From the NCBI GenBank assembly GCA_020635795.1, contig JACJZD010000002.1:261748-325747 (forward strand): a DNA stretch of 64,000 nucleotides, written 5' to 3'. The position numbers were made by a program, and so were the translations under genes. The notes below the pieces were generated by a model, which ran no database searches, was not told the DNA's origin, and saw nothing but the letters and a program-made list of their open reading frames with translations. Positions 1-6,657 of this stretch are shown in pieces (position 1 is the first letter of the stretch; each line of letters begins with the position of its first letter). The DNA comes from Flavobacteriales bacterium (GTDB lineage Bacteria > Bacteroidota > Bacteroidia > Flavobacteriales_E > Vicingaceae).

Positions 1-117
1 GCTTCTGCAATTATTACTCCGCCCGATGTAATGAGCCAAGTGTTAATGTCTATACCATTGTTGATATTGTACGAGTTTAGCATCTTTGTTTCACAAAGGG
101 TAATAAAAAGTAAATAA
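1..117 (+). CDS. tatC: TatC, C-terminal end (partial)
   Basis: The first 38 codons of the window read as the end of a protein and stop at TAA 115-117. The peptide contains ITPPDVMSQ followed by a hydrophobic helix (SIPLLILYEFSIFVSQR). This matches the last transmembrane segment of TatC, the membrane receptor of the twin-arginine translocase, in which a TPPD motif precedes the final helix. Only the C-terminus is visible, so the call rests on this short motif. tatC upstream of lptB is, as far as I know, a common Bacteroidota arrangement. Confidence 0.75.
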   Translation, partial: ASAIITPPDVMSQVLMSIPLLILYEFSIFVSQRVIKSK

Positions 118-131
118 AACCCAATTTTCTT

Positions 132-288
132 ATTTAACCACATAGAAACAAAGTGAAGTTTGTTGTTGTTTTTTTGCCTAAGTAATCATGAGAAAAACAA
201 TAGTATTCCCGACAAGTCGGGAAAAACTATGAGGCACTAGTTTATTTTCTTTTTAAAACAAAATACGATGTTGCCTATGTGGTTAAAT
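132..288. repeat. Intergenic element with perfect 14-bp terminal inverted repeats
   Basis: ATTTAACCACATAG at 132-145 is the exact reverse complement of 275-288. Inside lies a second perfect dyad, TTCCCGAC-AA-GTCGGGAA, at 206-223. No convincing coding frame is present. The structure looks like a small non-coding palindromic or MITE-like insertion downstream of tatC. It could also work as a terminator, although neither arm is followed by a T-tract. Together with the next element it accounts for most of the 415-base gap between tatC and lptB. Confidence 0.6.
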
Positions 289-366
289 GTTATATTTGGT
301 AAGTTAAAAACCAAAAAAATTAATTGAAAAAAAGATTATTTTTACCAATCTGCGTTTGTAAAAATT

Positions 367-478
367 TGTCAATTCGAGTGTCCAGCAGAATTGCGGGATG
401 TATCGAGAATGTAAATTTTCAATAAAATAATAGATGTGTTCTCGATACTTTTTCTTTCAGAAAAAACTCGAACTGACA
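367..478. repeat. Long imperfect inverted repeat (TGTCArTTCGAGT ... TATCGAGAA)
   Basis: The left arm at 367-409 and the right arm at 439-478 are imperfect reverse complements. The outer block TGTCAATTCGAGT pairs with ACTCGAACTGACA and the inner block TATCGAGAA pairs with TTCTCGATA. The transcript could form a roughly 40-bp stem with a 29-base loop. I recall similar TTCGAGT/TATCGAGAA palindromes scattered between genes in Flavobacteria, which points to a dispersed repeat family, but this cannot be tested inside one window. Confidence 0.6.
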
Positions 479-532
479 TTTAGTTTTATTAAAAAATTCC
501 TAAAAGCAGAATGGTTATTTTTGTAATATAAT

Positions 533-1264
533 ATGATTTTAAGAGCAGAAAATATACGAAAACGTTATGGCAAAAGAGAAGTGGTAAAAGGCGTTTCTTT
601 TGATGTAAAACAAGGCGAAATTGTGGGTTTGTTAGGTCCAAATGGAGCTGGAAAAACCACTTCGTTTTACATGATTGTTGGTTTGGTTAGACCCAACGAA
701 GGCAAAGTATTTTTAGACGATAAAGAAATTACCACCTCGCCCATGTATAAAAGAGCACAAATGGGCATAGGTTATTTACCACAAGAGGTTTCGGTGTTTC
801 GTAAATTGAGTGTAGAAGATAACATTACGGCTATTTTAGAAATGATGCCGCTAACCAAAGCTGAACAAGCTGAACGATTGGAAGAACTGTTGGATGAATT
901 TAGCTTAAACCATGTGCGTAAAAATTTAGGGCACAATTTATCGGGTGGAGAAAAACGACGAACAGAAATTGCGCGTGCCTTAGCCTCAAACCCAAGTTTT
1001 ATATTGTTAGACGAGCCTTTTGCAGGTGTTGACCCTATTGCGGTGGAAGACATACAGCAAATAGTATCGAAACTAAAAGAAAAAAACATAGGTATTTTAA
1101 TTACCGACCACAACGTACAAGAAACCTTAAGCATTACCGATAGAGCTTATTTACTGTTTGAAGGTAGTATTTTAAAAGCGGGTACTGCTGAAGAATTAGC
1201 TAACGACGAACAAGTACGCCGTGTATATTTAGGTAAACACTTTGAGTTGAAAAGAAAGGTATAG
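533..1264 (+). CDS. lptB: LPS export ABC transporter ATP-binding protein LptB
   Basis: This 243-residue cytoplasmic ATPase powers lipopolysaccharide extraction from the inner membrane as part of LptB2FG. Visible motifs are Walker A GPNGAGKTT (residues 35-43), a Q-loop in GYLPQEVSVF, the ABC signature LSGGEKRRTE, Walker B ILLDEPFAGVDP and the H-loop in ITDHN. The length is normal for LptB, and the FAGVDP block is typical of the subfamily. It follows tatC and the two repeat elements and has no obvious Shine-Dalgarno sequence, as usual in this phylum. lptE lies 2 kb away on the other strand, so the Lpt genes are split here. Confidence 0.93.
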   Translation: MILRAENIRKRYGKREVVKGVSFDVKQGEIVGLLGPNGAGKTTSFYMIVGLVRPNEGKVFLDDKEITTSPMYKRAQMGIGYLPQEVSVFRKLSVEDNITAILEMMPLTKAEQAERLEELLDEFSLNHVRKNLGHNLSGGEKRRTEIARALASNPSFILLDEPFAGVDPIAVEDIQQIVSKLKEKNIGILITDHNVQETLSITDRAYLLFEGSILKAGTAEELANDEQVRRVYLGKHFELKRKV

Positions 1265-1277
1265 TTTCAAATATTAC

Positions 1278-1820
1278 CTATGGTATGTACTGATTGGTAC
1301 TATCTGGTTTTGGGCTGTATTGCCTAAAATAAAACGTTTCATCTAGAGCAGACACACCTGTTTTAACACCACTAACTAATCTATAAACTTGAGTAAATTT
1401 GAATGTTGTGTCATTCAAAATTGTCCCTTCTCTAGTATAAGCTGCTAGTTTATTACTTCCTGCCATCCATTCTTCAAGTTTAATACTACTTCCATTAATT
1501 ATAAAGACACCCCAACCATATTTCTTAGTCATAATTTCTGTACTAATGGTTGAAATATAATTGTCTGCATCCGAAATATTAGATCCAGAAGGAGAACCTG
1601 TTTGCTTAACAGTTCCATTTCTATAAAACACTCGCATATGATAAAATCCACCACTCCAAACACTATAGTAATATCCATCAATACGTAATTCGTTACCAGT
1701 ATAATTGGCTCGTTGTAAGGTTAGTTTGTCATCATGCGCCTCTCTCTCCTCTTTACTCTCTTTTTTACAAGCAAACAAAGTAATTAGACATAGTATAAGT
1801 ATAGTGGTGCTTTTATTCAT
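1278..1820 (-). CDS. Putative lipoprotein, unknown function
   Basis: The 180-residue protein begins with a lipoprotein signal peptide ending in LFAC, with Cys18 as the likely lipidation site, followed by KKESKEE, a charged post-Cys region. The rest is rich in Tyr, Thr and Gly and probably beta-structured (for example a YYYSVWSGGFYHMRVFY stretch). I do not recognise a family. It lies tail-to-tail with lptB (13 bases apart) and head-on to the secG terminator, so it appears to be a single-gene unit. The lipobox and consistent coding character make it a credible gene. Confidence 0.75.
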   Translation of the reverse strand: MNKSTTILILCLITLFACKKESKEEREAHDDKLTLQRANYTGNELRIDGYYYSVWSGGFYHMRVFYRNGTVKQTGSPSGSNISDADNYISTISTEIMTKKYGWGVFIINGSSIKLEEWMAGSNKLAAYTREGTILNDTTFKFTQVYRLVSGVKTGVSALDETFYFRQYSPKPDSTNQYIP

Positions 1821-1910
1821 TTTATTTCAAAATATTGGTAATTGCTTTTTAAAGCATTGCAATAGTTTAATCAAATATACAAAATATTGTTTTTGAAAAG
1901 TATGATATAA

Positions 1911-1942
1911 AAAAAGCCCAACTCATTTGAGTTGGGCTTTTT
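1911..1942 (-). terminator. Intrinsic terminator after secG
   Basis: A 12-bp perfect stem, AAGCCCAACTCA (1914-1925) with TGAGTTGGGCTT (1928-1939) and a two-base loop, is flanked by A and T tracts. It lies 20 bases past the secG stop and ends the miaB-to-secG chain. The A/T flanks would let it work in both directions. Confidence 0.85.
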
Positions 1943-1961
1943 AAATTATACGAATTGTATC

Positions 1962-2327
1962 TTATTGTCCTTCAGCAGGAGCTGGTTGTTCTTCGTTTGG
2001 TAACGGAGCACCGTTAACATTTTGAGGAGCATTTTGTACTGGCAATACTTTCTCGTCAATTTGTTCTTGTATTTTCGATTGGTTTACTGAGTCTTCGTCA
2101 ATAGTTTTGGTTGGGTTAACAGCGGCAGAAGCAATACTCAGTACCACTAAAGCAATACCTAAAGTCCAAGTAGCTTTTTCTAAAAAATCGGCAGTTTTTC
2201 TAACACCCATTACTTGGTTGTTGGTAGAAAACGCTGAATCCAAACCACCTTTAGGATTTTGGATTAAAACAATAAGTAACAACAATGCACATACTATTAT
2301 TACTAAAACGGTGATTAATGTAAACAT
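1962..2327 (-). CDS. secG: Preprotein translocase subunit SecG
   Basis: The 121-residue membrane protein has two predicted transmembrane helices (about 3-22 and 50-70) separated by the SecG loop IQNPKGGLDSAF. SecG is the small accessory subunit of SecYEG that stimulates SecA-driven export. The C-terminus is extended and rich in Pro, Gln and Glu, a feature seen in Bacteroidota SecG proteins. It abuts the preceding gene with no spacing and is followed by a strong terminator, so it is the last gene of the chain. Confidence 0.9.
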   Translation of the reverse strand: MFTLITVLVIIVCALLLLIVLIQNPKGGLDSAFSTNNQVMGVRKTADFLEKATWTLGIALVVLSIASAAVNPTKTIDEDSVNQSKIQEQIDEKVLPVQNAPQNVNGAPLPNEEQPAPAEGQ

Positions 2328-3242
2328 CTATTTTATTTTTTGGTTTAAAATTTTAATTTGGTTTGCAAAATAAGTTCTTTTTTCTGGATTTTTCAAACTT
2401 AATTTCTGATATGTTTTTATAGCTGCCTCAAGGTTTCCTTGCTCAACCTGGATAAGGGCTAGCGTCTCGCTCACCAGGTCAGAATCGTCAACTACACTTA
2501 GCCTTGCCATGTTAATGGGCGAGTAAAATTCGGTTTTTTTAGGTTTAATCTTAGGGTCTTCTTGTATAAACTTGTCTATCAGGTCGAGGTTAATATTTTT
2601 TCTTGGTGTTTTTTCTTGAGTTCCTTGAGGTGCAGAAGTAGGTAAATGTTTCAACCAATCGCTAAACGTAAATGTAGCATTTTCATCTAATTCTTCTACT
2701 TCAAACTCCTTGCTTCCATCTTCTGTCCTCTGTCTTCCCTCTTCCCACTTCTGTCTTCTGTCTTCTGTCTTCTCACTTCCCTCTTCCAACTCCAACGAGT
2801 AACTGTTCGAAATAGCTTGGTTAATGTATTCCAATTCCAACAACTTGTCTTTCTTGTTTAGCTCTTCGTCAGCTTGTTGGGTTGTTTCTGTAGTAATAGA
2901 TTCTTTAACGGTTTCTTTAATTTCTACGATAGGTTCCGATTGTTCTAAAATAATCTTGGTTTCTATAGCAGGTGTTTCTGTAACGGCAGGTTGAGCTTGT
3001 TCTACTTCAACGGCAGCGTTAATTAAATCGAACAAGCGTTTACGGTCGGCACTGTAAATGGCACTTTTTTTCAATTGTTGCTCAAATAACAAATGGTTGT
3101 TTTGGTTGAGGTGTATGGCTAATAACAATTGCCCACTTTGGCAATACGGAAATTCTTTAACCAACGAAGCTGCTTCGGTTTCAGAAACCTGTCGTGCTGC
3201 GTTTGCATCAGCAATGTATTTTATAAAATGAGTTGTTTGCAT
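2328..3242 (-). CDS. Conserved unknown protein between lptE and secG, with simple-repeat insert
   Basis: The 304-residue soluble protein has an alpha-helical N-terminus (about 1-75, including a FPYCQSGQLLLAI segment), an acidic Thr/Glu-rich middle, and a C-terminal TPR-like helix pair (ALIQVEQGNLEAAIKTYQKL, about 260-300). I know no function for it. It abuts lptE upstream and secG downstream, so it is translated from the same message and may relate to envelope biogenesis. Residues 153-180 (KTEDRRQKWEE type) come from a low-complexity DNA tract and look like an in-frame insertion of simple repeats. Confidence 0.8.
   Translation of the reverse strand: MQTTHFIKYIADANAARQVSETEAASLVKEFPYCQSGQLLLAIHLNQNNHLLFEQQLKKSAIYSADRKRLFDLINAAVEVEQAQPAVTETPAIETKIILEQSEPIVEIKETVKESITTETTQQADEELNKKDKLLELEYINQAISNSYSLELEEGSEKTEDRRQKWEEGRQRTEDGSKEFEVEELDENATFTFSDWLKHLPTSAPQGTQEKTPRKNINLDLIDKFIQEDPKIKPKKTEFYSPINMARLSVVDDSDLVSETLALIQVEQGNLEAAIKTYQKLSLKNPEKRTYFANQIKILNQKIK
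2703..2786 (-). repeat. Imperfect GAAGACA/GAAGTGG simple repeat inside a coding region
   Basis: On the coding (minus) strand this stretch is an irregular tandem array of purine-rich GAAGACA, GAGGGAA and GTGGGAA units. It translates to charged TEDRRQK- and TEDGSKE-like peptide. It keeps the reading frame and lies in the linker between the N- and C-terminal helical parts of the host protein. Confidence 0.65.
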
Positions 3243-3755
3243 TTACCAGCTTCCTACCGATTTATTAAAAATATCTTGTGTTAACTGTGTATTTATTTCC
3301 TTAATCAATTCATCTTCAATACCTGAAATATTTACCGAACTGTCGTAATCGGTAAATCGAGTAAAATCGGTTTCAAAGTTTTGTTTTTTGTCTTTGGTGT
3401 TGTTAAACTTTACATGAACCGTAATGGTTAAACGGTTTTTTGCTGCTGTTTCGTTGCCTTGAATTGCCACCGATGTAATTTGATAATTGGTAATAGAGCC
3501 TTCAAACTGTAAATCGCCATTACTTGAAGCCAGCGTTAAGTTGGTTTGAGATATAAAAATATCTTTTAATGCTTCGGTAAAAGTTTGACTGTAATTTACG
3601 TTTGCCAACGGAGCAAAATTCTGGAATGTTTTTACTGAAACGGTCTTTACATCGTCAGCAATAGCAGCACCTGTAAACGAGTAGTTTGCCTTACAAGCAG
3701 CTAAAGCAGCTATTACAACAATAAGTAAAGTATATTTTAACGATGATGTTCTCAA
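3243..3755 (-). CDS. lptE: LPS-assembly lipoprotein LptE
   Basis: The 170-residue outer-membrane lipoprotein has its lipobox at LAAC (Cys21). It then follows the LptE pattern seen in Bacteroidota: a YSFTGAAI start, a KTFQNFAPLANVNYSQ segment and a C-terminal helix beginning GIEDELIKEINTQLTQ. LptE plugs and assembles the LptD translocon that delivers LPS to the outer leaflet. Its start overlaps the stop of the sigma-54 activator by four bases, and it abuts the next gene, so it sits in a tight operon. Divergence in this family leaves some uncertainty, but context (miaB, AAA+ activator, secG) fits. Confidence 0.82.
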   Translation of the reverse strand: MRTSSLKYTLLIVVIAALAACKANYSFTGAAIADDVKTVSVKTFQNFAPLANVNYSQTFTEALKDIFISQTNLTLASSNGDLQFEGSITNYQITSVAIQGNETAAKNRLTITVHVKFNNTKDKKQNFETDFTRFTDYDSSVNISGIEDELIKEINTQLTQDIFNKSVGSW

Positions 3756-4996
3756 TTGTCTAAATTGTATTCTTTTATTTTACGGTACAAGGTTCGTTCA
3801 GAAATACCCAATTCTGTGGCAGCATTCTTACGTTTACCATTGTATTTTTCAAGCGCTTTTATAATAAACTCCTTTTCTTTATCTGCTAAAGATAAAGATT
3901 CTTCCATAACTTCTTCGTGCTGAGTAATGTTGTCGTTGCTTATAATTTGAGGTTTATATATTTTTTCTTGTTCCACCTCTCTGTTGTGCACCAACTCTTC
4001 AGAGCTTGAATACAACTGTTGTATGCTCTTTAAAATCGAATTTTTGTTTTCCGAATCAATTGATGATGCTTCTTGACTATTGATGATGCTAAACACCAAT
4101 TTTTTTAACTCAATTACGTCGTTTTTTAATCCAAACAATACTTTATACAATATGTCGCGTTCCGATAAATCTGATTTATCTGCACCATCGTATAACGCAG
4201 GTAAGTTAGAAGTAGTATTGCTAGGTAAATATCTTAATACAATTTCGGTAGTAATGTTTCTAGCATTTTCTATTACTGAAATTTGTTCGGCTACATTTTT
4301 TAATTGTCGGATATTTCCTGGCCAACGATAATTGGTAATGGTTTCAATAGCACTTGGCTCTAAAACAATAGAAGGCATTCGGTATTTTGTAGCAAAATCG
4401 GATGCGAATTTTCGAAACAACAAATGAATGTCTTCTTTTCGTTCTCTTAGCGGAGGCAAGTTAATTGGCACCGTGTTTAATCGGTAAAACAAATCTTCTC
4501 TAAATTTTCCTTTGCTAATAGCATCGGGCAATTTTACATTGGTAGCTGCAACTATTCGTACATTGGTTTTTTGAACTTTCGATGAACCTACTTTAATAAA
4601 CTCACCCGACTCTAACACCCTTAACAAACGAGCTTGTGTAGGTAGCGGTAACTCTCCAACTTCATCTAAAAAAATGGTTCCGCCATCAGCAACCTCAAAA
4701 TAACCTTTTCGAGCATCATGCGCTCCAGTAAAAGCTCCTTTTTCGTGCCCAAACAACTCCGAATCAATAGTTCCTTCTGGTATTGCACCACAGTTTACAG
4801 CAATGTATTTGTTGTGTTTTCTTGAGCTTAACTGATGAATAATTTGTGGCATCACCTCTTTACCAGTTCCACTTTCTCCACTAATTAAAACAGATAAGTC
4901 GGTTACAGCCACTTGAGCAGCTATATCAATAGCCCTGTTTAGTGCGGGTGAAGAGCCAATAATGCCAAATCGTTGTTTTATTTGTTGTGCGTCCAT
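3752..4996 (-). CDS. Sigma-54-dependent AAA+ transcriptional activator lacking a receiver domain
   Basis: An AAA+ sigma-54 interaction domain starts almost at the N-terminus: Walker A GESGTGKE, the sigma-54 contact loop GAFTGA, and Walker B GGTIFLDEVGELP. A Fis-type helix-turn-helix (NAATELGISERTLYRKI) closes the protein. There is no N-terminal receiver or PAS domain, so control may depend on protein level or a partner. I chose ATG 4996 (414 residues) because an upstream ATG at 5044 would overlap miaB by 37 bases and adds a non-conserved leader. The acidic middle (about 280-370) links the two domains. It overlaps lptE by four bases. Confidence 0.88.
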   Translation of the reverse strand: MDAQQIKQRFGIIGSSPALNRAIDIAAQVAVTDLSVLISGESGTGKEVMPQIIHQLSSRKHNKYIAVNCGAIPEGTIDSELFGHEKGAFTGAHDARKGYFEVADGGTIFLDEVGELPLPTQARLLRVLESGEFIKVGSSKVQKTNVRIVAATNVKLPDAISKGKFREDLFYRLNTVPINLPPLRERKEDIHLLFRKFASDFATKYRMPSIVLEPSAIETITNYRWPGNIRQLKNVAEQISVIENARNITTEIVLRYLPSNTTSNLPALYDGADKSDLSERDILYKVLFGLKNDVIELKKLVFSIINSQEASSIDSENKNSILKSIQQLYSSSEELVHNREVEQEKIYKPQIISNDNITQHEEVMEESLSLADKEKEFIIKALEKYNGKRKNAATELGISERTLYRKIKEYNLDN

Positions 4997-5007
4997 TTTA
5001 AATTCTT

Positions 5008-6447
5008 TTAAATCACCGAACCCAATAATGTTCCTCTTGTACAATCATTAACATGTACATTTATATAGTCGCCAATTTTATGATTGCCTTTTGGAAAAAC
5101 CACCACGGTATTCTGCGATGTTCTACCATAAAATTCTTGGTCAGATTTTTTAGATAATCCTTCAATCAAAATCTTATATTCTTTTCCAATAAAAGCTCTA
5201 TTTCGTTCTAACGAATGAACTTTTTGTAAATCAATAATCTCTTGTAACCTTCTTTTCTTTGTTTCTTCATCAATGTCATCATCAAACTTACGTTCAGCTT
5301 GGGTGTTTGGTCGTTCCGAATACGAAAACATAAATGCAAAGTCGTATTTAACGGCCTCCATTAATGATAAAGTTTCTTGGTGTTCTTCTTCTGTTTCGGA
5401 ACAAAATCCAGAAATAATATCGGAAGAAACGGTACAGCTAGGAATAATTGTTTTAATCGCTTTTATACGTTCTAAGTACCATTCGCGAGAATAACCTCTA
5501 TTCATCAACTCCAAAATACGAGAGCTACCACTTTGAACTGGTAAATGAATATGTTTACAAATGTTTTCATACCTATTTATGATATGTAAAACATCATCAC
5601 TAATGTCTTTAGGGTGAGAAGTAGAAAATCTTACGCGTAATAAAGGATTTATTAAGGCAACTTTTTCCATTAATTGAGCAAAACTAACTGACTGTGCTTT
5701 TTCCTCAACACTCAAGTTTTCAAATTCTTTTTTCAAACCATCTTGCCCATACCACAAATACGAATCTACGTTTTGACCAAGCAAGGTTACTTCTCTAAAT
5801 CCTCTGTCAAATAAATCCTGAGCTTCTTTTAAAATGCTTTCAGGGTTTCTGCTTCGTTCTCTACCTCTGGTAAAAGGTACAACACAAAAAGTACACATGT
5901 TATCGCAGCCTCTAGTAATAGAAATAAAAGCAGTAACACCGTTACTCAACAATCTAACAGGACTAATATCAGCATAAGTTTCTTCTTTAGATAGAAGTAC
6001 ATTTACAGCCTTTCTGCCATCTTCTGCTTGATTTACGAGATTTGGTAAATCTCTGTATGCATCAGGTCCAACAACAATATCAACCAGTTTTTCTTCATCT
6101 AAAAATTTAGATTTAACTCGTTCAGCCATACAACCTAAAACACCAATAATTAATTCAGGCTTTTGTTTTTTGTATTTGGTAAACGATTTTAATCTGTTTC
6201 TTACCGTTAATTCAGCTTTTTCACGAATGGAGCAAGTATTTACAAAAACAACATCAGCTTCTTCAATATTTTTTGTGGTGTTAAAACCATTATCCGAAAG
6301 TATAGATGCAACAATCTCGCTGTCAGAAAAATTCATCTGGCAACCATAGCTTTCAATATAAAGCTTTTTTCCATCGTTTGATTTCGGCTCTATAAGTGTT
6401 GCACTACCTTGTATCGACTCGTCAATTGTCTTTTCTAACTCTTTCAT
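5008..6447 (-). CDS. miaB: tRNA-2-methylthio-N6-dimethylallyladenosine synthase MiaB
   Basis: The 479-residue radical-SAM methylthiotransferase converts i6A37 to ms2i6A37 in tRNAs reading UNN codons. The N-terminal MTTase domain carries the auxiliary cluster cysteines (SYGCQMN, NTCSIREKA, GCMAER). The radical-SAM motif is CDNMCTFC, and a C-terminal TRAM domain ends in CTRGTLLGSVI. Length and motif order are normal. It is the first gene of the minus-strand chain and is divergent from topA. Confidence 0.95.
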   Translation of the reverse strand: MKELEKTIDESIQGSATLIEPKSNDGKKLYIESYGCQMNFSDSEIVASILSDNGFNTTKNIEEADVVFVNTCSIREKAELTVRNRLKSFTKYKKQKPELIIGVLGCMAERVKSKFLDEEKLVDIVVGPDAYRDLPNLVNQAEDGRKAVNVLLSKEETYADISPVRLLSNGVTAFISITRGCDNMCTFCVVPFTRGRERSRNPESILKEAQDLFDRGFREVTLLGQNVDSYLWYGQDGLKKEFENLSVEEKAQSVSFAQLMEKVALINPLLRVRFSTSHPKDISDDVLHIINRYENICKHIHLPVQSGSSRILELMNRGYSREWYLERIKAIKTIIPSCTVSSDIISGFCSETEEEHQETLSLMEAVKYDFAFMFSYSERPNTQAERKFDDDIDEETKKRRLQEIIDLQKVHSLERNRAFIGKEYKILIEGLSKKSDQEFYGRTSQNTVVVFPKGNHKIGDYINVHVNDCTRGTLLGSVI

Positions 6448-6580
6448 TTTTCAATCTAATTGGGTGCAAAGTTAATTAAAAATACAGTTTAATGACAAAA
6501 TGACACACTTTAAAACAAACTAAAATTGCTTGTTATTTTTTGCCAATAAAAAAGTTATTTCATTAAAGTAATTCCAATAA

Positions 6581-6613
6581 TTTGCAAATCAAGAATATTA
6601 TTTTATTTCTTTG
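6581..6613 (+). promoter_or_regulatory. Candidate topA promoter
   Basis: TTTG at 6581-6584 and TTTCTTTG at 6606-6613 are 21 bases apart and resemble the Bacteroidota -33/-7 consensus (TTTG, about 19 bases, TAnnTTTG). The -7 box has one mismatch. It lies 45 bases before the topA ATG. Confidence 0.35.
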
Positions 6614-6657
6614 CAGAATAATTTTTTTGAAATATCCATAATACTTAACATATTAAT

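Noticed and set aside
772..1134. Open reading frame of 120 codons on the minus strand inside lptB
   Set aside because: It is antisense to clear ABC-transporter motifs, has no recognisable domain and a composition typical of a reverse-frame shadow.
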